A stretch of 64,000 nucleotides of DNA from Streptomyces spinoverrucosus (GTDB lineage: Bacteria > Actinomycetota > Actinomycetes > Streptomycetales > Streptomycetaceae). The notes below the pieces were generated by a model. It saw only the letters and a list, made by a program, of their open reading frames with translations, was not told where the DNA came from and searched no databases. The stretch lies in assembly GCF_006539505.1 (NCBI RefSeq), contig NZ_BJND01000023.1, forward strand, positions 124,001 to 188,000, in the 5' to 3' direction. Shown here one piece after another: positions 15,124 to 24,898 of the stretch (within the stretch, counting starts at the first letter, position 1; each line of letters opens with the position of its first letter). The translations under genes and the position numbers were made by a program.

Positions 15124-17436
15124 ATGGGACGAGCGGAAGACAGACGAGCGCGACAGCGCGGTGGCCACCGCGCGGCGCCGAAGCGCCGCCGTTCGTCGAG
15201 CGGGCCGAGCGCAGCGAGCCCGGCGGGCCCGACCGGTCCCGGCCGCCGCAGGGCCAAGCCCGGGAAGACCGGGAAGACCGGCATCCGCAGGCTGTTCACC
15301 TGGAAGAAGATCCTCGGCACGTTCCTCGGCCTGTGCCTGCTCGGCATCGGCGGCTTCATCCTGCTGTACCTGCTCGTGCCGGTCCCCGAGGGCAACGCGG
15401 CGGCGAAGCAGCAGAGCAACGTCTACAAGTACAGCAACGGCACGGTCCTGGCCCGCGAGGGCGAGGTCAACCGCGAGGTCGTCGACCTGGCCAGGGTGCC
15501 CAAGGCCGTCCAGCGGACCTTCGTGGCCGCCGAGAACAAGACGTTCTACCAGGACAACGGCGTCGACCTGAAGGGCACGGCGCGCGGCCTGTTCAACACG
15601 CTCAGCGGCAAGGGCGCACAGGGCGGTTCGACGATCACCCAGCAGTACGTCAAGAACTACTACCTCAGTCAGGAACAGACGGTCACCCGCAAGCTGAAGG
15701 AGCTGGTGATCTCGCTGAAGGTGGACCGCCAGATGTCCAAGGACGACATACTCGCGGGTTACATCAACACCAGCTACTACGGCCGGGGTGCCTACGGCAT
15801 CCAGGCCGCCGCGCAGGCCTACTACCGCGTCGACGCCGACCAACTCACCGTCGAGCAGGGCGCGTACCTCGCCGCGCTGCTCCAGGCGCCGAGCCAGTAC
15901 GACTGGGCGGTCGCCTCGCCGACCAGCAAGGATCTGGTGAAGAACCGCTGGAACTACGTCCTGGACAACATGGTCGAGGAGGGCTGGCTGAACGTCTCCG
16001 AGCGCCAGGGCATGGAGTTCCCGGTGCCGAAGGAGCCGCAGGGCACGCCCGGACTCGAGGGCCAGGTCGGCTATCTGGTCGACGCGGCCAACGCGGAGCT
16101 GGCCCGGCAACTGGTGGCCCAGGGAACGGCGGAGAACCAGGAGGACGCCCTCGCCTTGGTCAAGCGCGGCGGCTGGACCATGACGCTGAACATCGACAAG
16201 AAGAAGCAGGACGAGCTGGAGCAGGCCGCCAAGGAACAGCTCACCAGCAAGCTCGACCCCAAGAAGCGGAAGGTCGACGGGAACATCCAGCCCGGCGCCG
16301 TGTCCGTCGACCCCAAGACCGGCAAGGTCGTCGCGATGTACGGCGGCGTGGACTACGTCAAGCACTACCGGAACAACGCCACCCGCCGCGACTACCAGCC
16401 GGCCTCCACCTTCAAGCCGGTGATCCTGGCCGCCGCCGTGGAGGAGGACGCCGAGACCCAGGACGGCGAGCCGATCACCGCGAACACGATCTACGACGGT
16501 GACAGCAAGCACCAGGTCATGGACAACGGCAAGAAGGTCGGCTTCGCCCCGCCGAACGAGGACGACGTCGACTACGACGATGTCACCGTGCAGACCGCGA
16601 TGAACAAGTCCATCAACTCCGTCTTCGCGCAGATGGGCGTCGACGTCGGCATGGAGAAGGTGATGGAGGTCGCCGGCGAGCTCGGCATGGACACCGACGG
16701 AATGCAGGCGGTGCCGGCCCAGACGCTCGGCTCCATGGGCGCGAGCCCGCTGGAGATGGCGGGGATCTACGCCACCCTCGACAACCACGGCAAGAAGGTC
16801 ACGCCGGCGATCCTGGCCTCGGCCGAGCACAAGGACGCCGTGGTCGACCTGCCCGATCCCATCGGCGAACAGGTCATCAGCCGCGAGGCCGCCGACACGG
16901 TCACCTCGGTGCTCACCGGCGTGGTCGACGACGGTACGGCCCGCGTGGCGGTGCGCGACAACCCGGCGCGTGACGGGCAGCAGGTGGCCGGCAAGACCGG
17001 TACCTCCGACTTCGGCAGGTCCGCCTGGTTCACCGGCTACACCCCGAACCTGGTGACGTCGGTCGGTCTGTTCGGCGAGGACGCCAAGACCGGCGGCCAG
17101 GTGAACATGGCCGGCGCCACCGGCACCCTGCCGGGCAAGGGCCGCGTCAACGGCGGTGGTTTCCCGGCGAAGATCTGGGCGGCGTACACCTTCGGCGTGA
17201 TGGACGAGGTCACCAAGTTCGACCTGGACACCACTCAGGGCGCGGCGGTGCAGCCGACGTTCACCCCGACCCCGACGGAGACCCCGACGGCCCAGGAGCC
17301 GACGGAGACGCCGACGACCGAGGAGCCGACGGAGACGCCGACGACTCCTCAACAGCCGACGGAGACCCCGACCACGGGCCAACCGACGGACGGGACCACA
17401 CCGGAGAACCCGTTCTTCCCGAACGACGAGCAATGA
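15124..17436 (+). CDS. class A penicillin-binding protein (transglycosylase/transpeptidase)
   Basis: Encodes 770 residues. A basic cytoplasmic N terminus of about 57 residues is followed by one membrane anchor (LGTFLGLCLLGIGGFILLYLLV). The GT51 glycosyltransferase domain has the catalytic Glu in FVAAENKTFYQDNGVD and the motif GGSTITQQYVKN. The transpeptidase has the active-site Ser in ASTFKPVILA, the SxN motif KSINSVF and KTGTSDFGRSAWF. A Pro/Thr/Glu-rich C-terminal tail (TPTETPT repeats) ends the protein. It builds and cross-links peptidoglycan outside the membrane. A strong bidirectional terminator follows. Confidence 0.96.
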   Translation: MGRAEDRRARQRGGHRAAPKRRRSSSGPSAASPAGPTGPGRRRAKPGKTGKTGIRRLFTWKKILGTFLGLCLLGIGGFILLYLLVPVPEGNAAAKQQSNVYKYSNGTVLAREGEVNREVVDLARVPKAVQRTFVAAENKTFYQDNGVDLKGTARGLFNTLSGKGAQGGSTITQQYVKNYYLSQEQTVTRKLKELVISLKVDRQMSKDDILAGYINTSYYGRGAYGIQAAAQAYYRVDADQLTVEQGAYLAALLQAPSQYDWAVASPTSKDLVKNRWNYVLDNMVEEGWLNVSERQGMEFPVPKEPQGTPGLEGQVGYLVDAANAELARQLVAQGTAENQEDALALVKRGGWTMTLNIDKKKQDELEQAAKEQLTSKLDPKKRKVDGNIQPGAVSVDPKTGKVVAMYGGVDYVKHYRNNATRRDYQPASTFKPVILAAAVEEDAETQDGEPITANTIYDGDSKHQVMDNGKKVGFAPPNEDDVDYDDVTVQTAMNKSINSVFAQMGVDVGMEKVMEVAGELGMDTDGMQAVPAQTLGSMGASPLEMAGIYATLDNHGKKVTPAILASAEHKDAVVDLPDPIGEQVISREAADTVTSVLTGVVDDGTARVAVRDNPARDGQQVAGKTGTSDFGRSAWFTGYTPNLVTSVGLFGEDAKTGGQVNMAGATGTLPGKGRVNGGGFPAKIWAAYTFGVMDEVTKFDLDTTQGAAVQPTFTPTPTETPTAQEPTETPTTEEPTETPTTPQQPTETPTTGQPTDGTTPENPFFPNDEQ

Positions 17437-17440
17437 GAAA

Positions 17441-17468
17441 GGGCGCCCGGCACAAACGCCGGGCGCCC
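17441..17468. terminator. bidirectional terminator
   Basis: Perfect 11-bp stem GGGCGCCCGGC / GCCGGGCGCCC between the convergent PBP and PP2C genes. Confidence 0.75.
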
Positions 17469-17489
17469 TCAACGCTTCGGGGGCGAACC

Positions 17490-19559
17490 TCACCCACTGT
17501 TCAGCTCGAACCACACAACCTTTCCGGTACTGAGCCGAGTAGCCCCCCACCGCCGAGCCATCCGGTTCACCAGATACAGCCCGCGCCCGCCCTCATCGGT
17601 GGCCCGGGCCTGCCGCAGCCGAGGCAGCTGCGGCACATCGTCGCCCACCTCGCACCGCAGCACATCGGTCCGCAGCAGCCGCAAGGTCACCGGCCGCGAC
17701 GCATACCGCACCGCGTTGGTCACCACCTCACTGACCAGCAACTCCACGGAGTCCGTCAGCTCCTCCAGCCCCCACCGGACCAGCGCCCGCCGAGCCAGCC
17801 GCCGAGCCTTGCCCGGCGCCATCTCCTCCGGCTCCAGGAACCAGTACGCCACATCGCTCGGCGCGATCCCGTGGAACCGTGCGGCGAGCAGCGCGATGTC
17901 GTCGTCCCGGTCGCCCGGCCCGAGCATGTCCAGCACCTCGTCGCACAGCGCTTCGAGCGGCGGCGGATGGTCCGGCCCCGTGAGCTGCGCGGTCGCGGCG
18001 AGCTTCTCGCGCAGTTGCTCTATGCCGGTCCACACGTCCCGCAGCCGGGACTCGACCAGCCCGTCCGTGTACAGCAGCAGCGTCGCGCCGGCCGGCGCGT
18101 CCAGCTCCACGGCCTCGAAGTCGACGCCGCCGACCCCGATCGGCGCGCCCGCCGGCACCCGCAACACCTCGGCCCGCCCGCCCAGATGCAGCAGCACCGG
18201 CGGCGGGTGGCCGGCGTTGGCGATGGTGATCCGGTGCGACACCGGGTCGTAGACGGCGTAGAGGCAGGTCGCCATGCGGTCGGTGCCGAGCCGCTGCGCC
18301 TGTTCGTCGAGGTGGTGCAGCACCTCCTGCGGCGGCAGGTCGAGCCCGGCGAGCGTCTGCGCCGTCGTCCGCAGCTGGCCCATGATCGCGGCGGACGTCA
18401 TGGAGTGCCCCATGACGTCACCGACGACGAGCGCGACGCGGCTGCCGGGCAGCGGGATGGCGTCGTACCAGTCGCCGCCGACCCGCGCGGTCTCGGCGGC
18501 CGGCAGGTAGCGGGAGGCCAGCCGGACGCCCGTCGGCTGCGGCAGGGTCTCGGGGAGCATGGTGCGCTGCAACTCGTCGGCGATGTAAGCCTCCCGGCCG
18601 TACAGCACCGCCTTGTCGATGCCGAGCGCGCTGTGCGTGGCGAGCTGGGCGGCGATGAGCAGGTCGTCGGCCTCGAACGCCATCCGCTCCGGGCGGCGCA
18701 GGAAGACCGCGGCGCCGATGACGCGGCGGCGGCCGCGCAGCGGGGCGAGGATGGCCCGCTGGCCGGCGGGGATCACCGCCTCGCCGTCCTCGCCGAGCAG
18801 TTCGGGCAGCGCGGCGCGGGCGGCGGGCGCGTCGGCGAACACGGGGCGTACCCCGCGCAGCACCTCGGCGAGCGCGCCACCGGGCCGGACCTCGCACAGT
18901 TCGGCGGTCAGCGTCGAAAGCTCCGACGGCTCGGGCTGGGCCACCGGCAGAAAGCCGCCCTCGGTGTCCCGCTCCTCCGGGATCCGGTCGGTCCGGCGCA
19001 GCCGCAGCACGACCGGCCCCGTCGGCCGCTCGTCGCCGACCGGCAGCGGGTCGCGCAGATACACGAGGATCGCGTCGGAGAAGGTCGGCACGGTCGCCCG
19101 GCACAGCCCCATCACGATCTCGTCGAGGTCGATGCCGCGGGCGATCCGCCGGGTGGCCGCGCCCACGAAGCGCAGCCGGTCGCCGTCCCGCCGCATCGGC
19201 GTGGGCCGCCCCGGCGGGGTGACCTGGCCGGTACGGCGCTCCTGGCCGCCGGGGCCGGAACGCTCCGGGTCCGTGCCGGGCTGCGCCGGGATGACCTCCG
19301 GCGCGGGGCGCGGGCGGTGGGTGTCGGGTTCCGCGGCGGCCGGCTGGGAGTGCTCGGGTCCGCTGCCGTCGCTGGGTGTCACGGACGGTCCCGGGGGCGT
19401 CTCGCCGGTGCTGCGGGCCTGCGCCGGTAAGGCGGCGGCGCCGGGCGTCAGCGGAGCCGCCGGGGTACGCAGGAGCGCCCCGCGGGGATCCGCGGGGTCG
19501 GTGCCCGGCTGGGGGCGCTCGTAAGAGGTCGGCTGCTCCGTCACGCGTGTCGAATCCAT
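17490..19559 (-). CDS. GAF-PP2C (SpoIIE) phosphatase with C-terminal HATPase domain
   Basis: Encodes 689 residues from ATG at 19559. The first about 120 residues are Pro-rich and disordered. A GAF-like domain (about 130-310) is followed by the PPM/SpoIIE Ser/Thr phosphatase (about 330-550) with VGGDWYDAIPLPGSRVALVVGDVMGHS, the ANAGHPPPV strand and GDRDDDIALLAARF. The C-terminal GHKL ATPase related to SpoIIAB/RsbW shows ELLVSEVVTNAVRYA and DEGGRGLYLVNRMARRWG. Such proteins dephosphorylate anti-anti-sigma factors and may also bind them or sigma factors. The length of the disordered N terminus leaves the start uncertain. Confidence 0.93.
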   Translation of the reverse strand: MDSTRVTEQPTSYERPQPGTDPADPRGALLRTPAAPLTPGAAALPAQARSTGETPPGPSVTPSDGSGPEHSQPAAAEPDTHRPRPAPEVIPAQPGTDPERSGPGGQERRTGQVTPPGRPTPMRRDGDRLRFVGAATRRIARGIDLDEIVMGLCRATVPTFSDAILVYLRDPLPVGDERPTGPVVLRLRRTDRIPEERDTEGGFLPVAQPEPSELSTLTAELCEVRPGGALAEVLRGVRPVFADAPAARAALPELLGEDGEAVIPAGQRAILAPLRGRRRVIGAAVFLRRPERMAFEADDLLIAAQLATHSALGIDKAVLYGREAYIADELQRTMLPETLPQPTGVRLASRYLPAAETARVGGDWYDAIPLPGSRVALVVGDVMGHSMTSAAIMGQLRTTAQTLAGLDLPPQEVLHHLDEQAQRLGTDRMATCLYAVYDPVSHRITIANAGHPPPVLLHLGGRAEVLRVPAGAPIGVGGVDFEAVELDAPAGATLLLYTDGLVESRLRDVWTGIEQLREKLAATAQLTGPDHPPPLEALCDEVLDMLGPGDRDDDIALLAARFHGIAPSDVAYWFLEPEEMAPGKARRLARRALVRWGLEELTDSVELLVSEVVTNAVRYASRPVTLRLLRTDVLRCEVGDDVPQLPRLRQARATDEGGRGLYLVNRMARRWGATRLSTGKVVWFELNSG

Positions 19560-19848
19560 CCGTCCGGGGCCGTGCGCGCCTTGCACCGCGCGTGCAGTTC
19601 GTCCCGCAGAAGTCCCGATACCCGGAATACATGCCCCAGGAACGGAATTCCCGCGTGGTCAGAGGCTGTTCCTGTGCCACCGGCGGGCCGACAGCGCCCC
19701 GCACGGGTGTTGCCCTCGTACCCCTCGCTCACGTCCTGCCGCCCCTCGGTGACATCCGGTCAAGCACACTGTGCGCCCCGCGAGTTGCCGCCGCGCGCCC
19801 TTGCGGAGGACGATCCTACGTTTCCTGCCCGGGGGCGCAGCAAGGGTC

Positions 19849-20541
19849 TCATGAGGACACATGCGCAGGCATACGGTCCCAGTCCTCCGGAAGTGAGGGT
19901 ACGGTCCAGGACGGATCCGGGCGCCAGTGCTGCCAGCCGTCCGAGAACGGCGGCCCCCAGGCGCGGATCACCTCCACCGCGGACCGCCCCGCGTCCCGGA
20001 CCCGCTCGGCCTGCGCGGCGTCCATCAGACCGTCCCGCTGGGCCTGCGCGAACTCGTCCTCGTCCCGCCAGTGCCAAGTGCGGTCCGCGTTCACGGAGAT
20101 GTCCAGAAAGTGATCCTCGGAGTCCACCCCGCCGCCCCAACGGGCCAGCGGCTGCTCAAGATTTACGTACCAGTTCTTGAACCGCCAGCCCGGGTCCCAG
20201 AACAGCCACACCGACCAGGGGTCACCGGGCCGGGCCAGCTTCAGCACGCCGGTGCCGAACCAGCGGTCGCGCTGCACGGTCCGCGGCTTGGTGTAGCGCG
20301 ACTGAAGGGGCTCCAGGTGCACCGGCGTCCCGTCGGCGAGCACCGGCCTGACGCACTGCGTGCCCGGCGCCAGCCACACCGCGAGCAGGTCGGCGTCGTC
20401 ACGGACGACGGTGACGGGGCGCGCTATGTGGAAGCGGTCGCCTGCGTTCTCCCGGTAGCGCCACAGGATGTGACTGCCGGGTGCCCAGAAGGCCGTAGCT
20501 CCGCCCGCTTCCACGCGTCTCACCGCTCCGTCGTCCGTCAT
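19849..20541 (-). CDS. DUF402 domain protein
   Basis: Encodes 230 residues from ATG at 20541. The DUF402 core appears at PWSVWLFWDPGWRFKNWYVNLEQP and the acidic VDSEDHFLDISV, with conserved Asp and Glu that bind metal in characterised members such as FomD and the ntdp phosphohydrolases. It is a putative nucleotide or nucleotidyl-ester hydrolase with no confirmed substrate. It is transcribed alone, next to fumC on the same strand with an 81-bp gap. Confidence 0.85.
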   Translation of the reverse strand: MTDDGAVRRVEAGGATAFWAPGSHILWRYRENAGDRFHIARPVTVVRDDADLLAVWLAPGTQCVRPVLADGTPVHLEPLQSRYTKPRTVQRDRWFGTGVLKLARPGDPWSVWLFWDPGWRFKNWYVNLEQPLARWGGGVDSEDHFLDISVNADRTWHWRDEDEFAQAQRDGLMDAAQAERVRDAGRSAVEVIRAWGPPFSDGWQHWRPDPSWTVPSLPEDWDRMPAHVSS

Positions 20542-20622
20542 GCACAGATATTAGGTGTCACAGGCATACGACGCTGCGGCGCGCGTCACGGTTCACGCGC
20601 CGGTCACACGGCACGGCGTCCG

Positions 20623-22008
20623 TTACGGATGCGTCATCCGCAGGACGTCCAGCGCCTCGTCCAGCTGCTCCACCGTGAGGTCGCCGCGCTCGACGTACCC
20701 GCTCTCCAGCACGACCTGACGGATCGTCTTCCGTTCGGCCAGCGACTTCTTGGCGACCTTGGCGGCCTCCTCGTACCCGATGTACTTGTTGAGCGGCGTC
20801 ACCACGGAGGGGGACGACTCGGCGTACTCGCGGGCCCGTTCGCGGTTGGCGGTGATGCCGTCGACGGTCCGGTCGGCGAGCAGGCGGGAGACGTTGGCGA
20901 GCAGCCGGACGGACTCCAGCACGTTCTTGGCGATGACCGGGAGCATCACGTTCAGCTCGAAGTTGCCGGACGCGCCCGCGGTGGCGACGGTGGCGTCGTT
21001 GCCGACGACCTGCGCGCAGACCATGAGCACGGCCTCGGGGATGACCGGGTTGACCTTGCCGGGCATGATCGACGAACCGGGCTGCAGATCGGGCAGGTTG
21101 ATCTCGGCCAGCCCGGTGCGCGGCCCGGACGCCATCCAGCGCAGATCGTTGGCGATCTTCGTCAGTCCGACGGCGATGGTCCGCAGCTGTCCGCTGGTCT
21201 CCACGATCCCGTCCCGGGCGCCCTGCGCCTCGAAGTGGTCGCGGGCCTCGGTGAGTGGCAGACCGGTCGTGCGGGCGACCTCCGCGATCACGGCCGCCGG
21301 GAATCCGGGCGGGGTGTTGATCCCGGTGCCGACCGCGGTGCCGCCGAGCGGCAGTTCGGCGAGCCGGGGCAGCGAGGCCTGAAGCCGCTCGATGCCGTAG
21401 CGCACCTGGGCGGCGTACCCCCCGAACTCCTGCCCCAGCGTCACGGGCGTGGCGTCCATCAGATGCGTCCGCCCCGACTTCACCACGTCGGCGAACTGCT
21501 CCGCCTTGCGGTCCAGGGAGCCGGCGAGGTGCTCCAGCGCCGGGATCAGGTCGCGCAGGACGGCGGCGGTGGCGGCGATGTGCAGGGAGGAGGGGAAGAC
21601 GTCGTTGGACGACTGGGACGCGTTGACGTGGTCGTTGGGGTGGACGTCCCGGCCGAGCCGTTCGCTCGCGAGGGTCGCGATGACCTCGTTGGTGTTCATG
21701 TTGGACGAGGTGCCGGAGCCCGTCTGGAACACGTCGACGGGAAAGTGCTCGTCCCACCACCCCTCCGCGATCTCCCGAGCCGCCTCCTGGATGGCGTCGG
21801 CGATGTCCTTGTCGAGAACGCCGAGCTTGGCGTTGACGGCGGCGGCCGCGGCCTTGATGCGCGCGAGTGCCTCGATGTGGGCGCGCTCCAGCCGTTGCCC
21901 GGAGACGGGGAAGTTCTCCACGGCCCGCTGCGTCTGGGCCCGCCACTTGGCGTCGGCGGGGACCCTGACCTCACCCATGGAGTCGTGCTCGATCCGGTAT
22001 TCGCTCAT
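20623..22008 (-). CDS. fumC: class II fumarase
   Basis: Encodes 461 residues from ATG at 22008. Fumarase C catalyses the reversible hydration of fumarate to L-malate in the TCA cycle without an iron-sulphur cluster. The aspartase/fumarase signature PGSSIMPGKVNPV (about 314-326) and the region TGSGTSSNMNTNEV are present, and the catalytic His-Thr patch is SGRTHLMDATPV. The length matches tetrameric FumC. It lies directly downstream of the unrelated class I fumarase gene, so the cell has both an oxygen-stable and an Fe-S enzyme. Confidence 0.97.
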   Translation of the reverse strand: MSEYRIEHDSMGEVRVPADAKWRAQTQRAVENFPVSGQRLERAHIEALARIKAAAAAVNAKLGVLDKDIADAIQEAAREIAEGWWDEHFPVDVFQTGSGTSSNMNTNEVIATLASERLGRDVHPNDHVNASQSSNDVFPSSLHIAATAAVLRDLIPALEHLAGSLDRKAEQFADVVKSGRTHLMDATPVTLGQEFGGYAAQVRYGIERLQASLPRLAELPLGGTAVGTGINTPPGFPAAVIAEVARTTGLPLTEARDHFEAQGARDGIVETSGQLRTIAVGLTKIANDLRWMASGPRTGLAEINLPDLQPGSSIMPGKVNPVIPEAVLMVCAQVVGNDATVATAGASGNFELNVMLPVIAKNVLESVRLLANVSRLLADRTVDGITANRERAREYAESSPSVVTPLNKYIGYEEAAKVAKKSLAERKTIRQVVLESGYVERGDLTVEQLDEALDVLRMTHP

Positions 22009-22084
22009 ACCGGGTACAGCGATCGGGGCGGCGGGGATGTTCCGGGGGCGTGGGCTGAACGGGGCTCGGCTGATCAGCGCAGGC

Positions 22085-22200
22085 CGGCTGAATAAAGCCC
22101 GTCCGGCGTTTGAGGACGAGGCCGTCCAGGCCGATGGGGGTCCAGGGGGGGCGAAGCCCCCTGGCGGGGTCGAAGGGGCAGAGCCCCTGGGGATGGGAAG
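22085..22200. repeat. Streptomyces intergenic repeat between fumC and fumB
   Basis: The block from GGCTGAATAAAGCCCGTCC through GTTTGAGGACGAGGCC to the GGGGGCGAAGCCCCC and GGGGCAGAGCCCC palindromes matches, from general familiarity, a high-copy Streptomyces intergenic element. It fills much of the fumB-fumC gap. Confidence 0.75.
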
Positions 22201-22206
22201 GGTAGG

Positions 22207-22236
22207 GGCGGCGGGGGCGAGAAAACCCCCGCCGCC
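22207..22236. terminator. strong hairpin downstream of fumB
   Basis: GGCGGCGGGGG pairs with CCCCCGCCGCC around CGAGAAAA, 11 bp in all. It lies ten bases past the fumB stop, without a clear T-tract. Confidence 0.6.
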
Positions 22237-22245
22237 ACACACCAC

Positions 22246-23937
22246 TTACGCCAGCCCGGGCCCCCGTACCGGAATCGACGTGAACGTCGGCGCGGGCGCC
22301 GGGTCCTTGAAGAAGTCGTTCCCCTTGTCGTCGACCACGATGAACGCCGGGAAGTCCTCGACCTCGATCTTCCAGACGGCCTCCATGCCGAGTTCCTCGT
22401 ACTCGACGACCTCGACCTTCTTGATGCAGTCCTGCGCGAGGCGGGCGGCGGGACCGCCGATGGAGCCGAGGTAGAAACCGCCGTGCGCGGCGCACGCGTC
22501 GGTGACCTGCTGACTGCGGTTGCCCTTGGCCAGCATCACCTTGGAACCGCCCGCCGCCTGGAACTGCTCGACGTAGGAGTCCATCCGCCCGGCCGTGGTC
22601 GGGCCGAAGGAACCGGAGGCGTAGCCCTCGGGGGTCTTCGCCGGACCGGCGTAGTACACCGGGTGGTCCTTGAGGTACTGCGGCATCTCCTCGCCCGCGT
22701 CCAGCCGCTCCTTGATCTTGGCGTGCGCGATGTCGCGGGCCACGACCAGCGGGCCGGTGAGCGAAAGCCGGGTCTTGACCGGGTACTTGGTCAGCTCGGC
22801 GAGGATGTCGTCCATCGGCTGGTTCAGGTCGATCCGGACACTGTGCCTATGAGCGGCTTCGCCGCGGGCGGAGGACTCGTCGAGGTGCTCGTCGGTCGTC
22901 TCCGGCAGGAACCGCGCCGGATCCGTCTCCAACTGCTCCAGGAACACACCCTCGGCGGTGATCTTCGCGACCGCCTGCCGGTCGGCCGAGCAGGAGACGG
23001 CGATGGCGACCGGGCAGGACGCACCGTGCCGCGGCAGCCGCACCACCCGCACGTCATGGCAGAAGTACTTGCCCCCGAACTGCGCCCCGATCCCGATCTT
23101 CTGCGTCAGCTCGAAGACCTTCTCCTCCAGCTCCTTGTCCCGGAACCCGTGCCCGAGCGGCGAGCCCTCGGTGGGGATCTCGTCCAGGTAGTGCGCGGAG
23201 GCGTACTTCGCGGTCTTCAGCGCGTACTCGGCGCTCGTCCCGCCGACCACGATCGCCAGGTGGTACGGCGGGCAGGCGGCCGTACCCAGCGAACGGATCT
23301 TCTCCTCCAGGAACTTCATCATGGAGGCCTCGTTCAGGACGGCCTTCGTCTCCTGGTAGAGGAACGACTTGTTGGCGCTGCCGCCGCCCTTGGCCATGAA
23401 CAGGAACTTGTAGGCGCCGCCGTCCGCCGCGTACAGCTCGATCTGCGCGGGGAGGTTGGAGCCGGTGTTCTTCTCCTCCCACATGGTGAGCGGAGCCATC
23501 TGGGAGTAGCGGAGGTTCAGCTTGGTGTACGCGTCGTAGATGCCGCGCGACAGGGCCTCTTCGTCCCCGCCCTCGGTCAGCACGTTCTGCCCGCGCTTGC
23601 CCATGACGATCGCCGTACCCGTGTCCTGGCACATGGGGAGCACACCGGCGGCGGCGATGTTCGCGTTCTTCAGCAGGTCCAGGGCGACGAACTTGTCGTT
23701 GCCGGACGCCTCCGGGTCGTCGATGATCCGGCGCAGCTGGGCCAGGTGGGCCGGGCGCAGGTAGTGCTGGATGTCGTGGATGGCCTCCTCGGCGAGCTTG
23801 CGCAGCGCCTCGGGCTCGACCTTGAGGAACGTCCGCCCGTCGGCCTCGAAGGTGGAGACACCCTCGGAGGTCACCAGCCGGTACGGGGTGGTGTCCTCCC
23901 CCATGGGGAGCAGATCGGTGTACTCGAACTCAGGCAT
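22246..23937 (-). CDS. fumB: class I fumarase (Fe-S)
   Basis: Encodes 563 residues from ATG at 23937, with GAGGA about ten bases upstream; an in-frame ATG three codons earlier is too close to that site. The N-terminal catalytic domain has VLPMCQDTGTAIVMGKRG, and the cluster-binding cysteines are expected in MCQDTG, AACPPYHLAI and GASCPVAIAVSCSAD. The C-terminal domain has GRMDSYVEQFQAAGGSKVMLAKGNRS and GGFYLGSIGGPAA. The dimeric 4Fe-4S enzyme hydrates fumarate to malate and is oxygen-sensitive. Confidence 0.96.
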   Translation of the reverse strand: MPEFEYTDLLPMGEDTTPYRLVTSEGVSTFEADGRTFLKVEPEALRKLAEEAIHDIQHYLRPAHLAQLRRIIDDPEASGNDKFVALDLLKNANIAAAGVLPMCQDTGTAIVMGKRGQNVLTEGGDEEALSRGIYDAYTKLNLRYSQMAPLTMWEEKNTGSNLPAQIELYAADGGAYKFLFMAKGGGSANKSFLYQETKAVLNEASMMKFLEEKIRSLGTAACPPYHLAIVVGGTSAEYALKTAKYASAHYLDEIPTEGSPLGHGFRDKELEEKVFELTQKIGIGAQFGGKYFCHDVRVVRLPRHGASCPVAIAVSCSADRQAVAKITAEGVFLEQLETDPARFLPETTDEHLDESSARGEAAHRHSVRIDLNQPMDDILAELTKYPVKTRLSLTGPLVVARDIAHAKIKERLDAGEEMPQYLKDHPVYYAGPAKTPEGYASGSFGPTTAGRMDSYVEQFQAAGGSKVMLAKGNRSQQVTDACAAHGGFYLGSIGGPAARLAQDCIKKVEVVEYEELGMEAVWKIEVEDFPAFIVVDDKGNDFFKDPAPAPTFTSIPVRGPGLA

Positions 23938-24115
23938 CTCGCCCATTCCTCACTTACGGCAGACAGCGGCTGGCCTCCATTGGCAAGCGTCCACCAGCGT
24001 AGGACGTGCCACTGACGGGGAGCTTGTGAGGTAAGGCTCAGTTCGCGGTTCCCTCAGGCGGCTCCGGGGCGCCTCTGGGGTGTCGCGATCTATCGTGTTT
24101 GGGTACGCTGCTGTC

Positions 24116-24796
24116 GTGGACCTTCAGAAGCAGACCGCGCCCGCCGCCGAGCTCCGTGCCTCCGACGCCGACCGCGACCGTTTCGCGGACATCCTGCGCG
24201 ACGCCCTCGCCGAGGGCCGCCTCACCGCCGAGGAGCACGCCGAGCGGGTGGAGGGTGTCTACCGCGCCAAGACGGTCGGCGAACTAGAGCCATATGTGCG
24301 GGACCTGCCCGGCGCGCACCAGGCCCGCGCGACCCCCGCGTACACCTCCGCGCCCCATCGTCCGACGGCCGGTGCGATACCGGCGGACCCGGACGAGAAC
24401 GTGGTCGCGGTGTTCAGCGCCTCGGTGCGCAAGGGCCGCTGGCGGGCGGGCCGCCGTATCCACGCGTACTCGATCTTCGGCAGTGTCGAGCTCGACCTCA
24501 GCGAGGCGATCTTCGAGTACCAGCAGGTCTTGATCAAGGCCTGGTCCGTCTTCGGAAACGTCGAGGTCCGCGTGCCGGAGAACGTCTCGCTGCGCGGCAC
24601 GGGCGGCGGCATCCTCGGCAACTTCGAGGTGGACACGCTGGACGCGGCCGACCCCGACGCGCCCGTCGTCTTCGTGGACGGCTGGGCCGTGCTCGGCAAC
24701 ATCGAGGCGCGGCCGAAGCGTGGGAAGCTCGTGGCGGACATTCTCGATCGGCAGCGCAAGCTCGACAAGGGTTTGCGTAAGCACCTGGATCGCTGA
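24116..24796 (+). CDS. DUF1707 and LiaF-like C-terminal domain protein
   Basis: Encodes 226 residues from GTG at 24116. The N-terminal DUF1707 domain (about 12-62) reads LRASDADRDRFADILRDALAEGRLTAEEHAERVEGVYRAKT, a short helical actinobacterial domain. The C-terminal domain of beta repeats (RRIHAYSIFGSVELDLSEA, SVFGNVEVRVP, WAVLGNIEARP) resembles the cell-wall-active-antibiotic-response/LiaF fold. It is probably a cytoplasmic or membrane-associated envelope-stress adaptor. There is no clear Shine-Dalgarno; TACGCT about ten bases before the GTG suggests a leaderless mRNA. Confidence 0.87.
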   Translation: MDLQKQTAPAAELRASDADRDRFADILRDALAEGRLTAEEHAERVEGVYRAKTVGELEPYVRDLPGAHQARATPAYTSAPHRPTAGAIPADPDENVVAVFSASVRKGRWRAGRRIHAYSIFGSVELDLSEAIFEYQQVLIKAWSVFGNVEVRVPENVSLRGTGGGILGNFEVDTLDAADPDAPVVFVDGWAVLGNIEARPKRGKLVADILDRQRKLDKGLRKHLDR

Positions 24797-24898
24797 CGGT
24801 CATTCCAACGGTTGGGGACTCCCTGCATAGGCGCGCGTACAGCGGGTAGACCTTGCTGCATCGTCTCTCGCTCGCGAAGCCGTCGTCAGGAGTAGACC

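Noticed and set aside
22085..22236. Small RNA between the fumarase genes
   Set aside because: The sequence is explained by a dispersed Streptomyces repeat plus a terminator-like hairpin.
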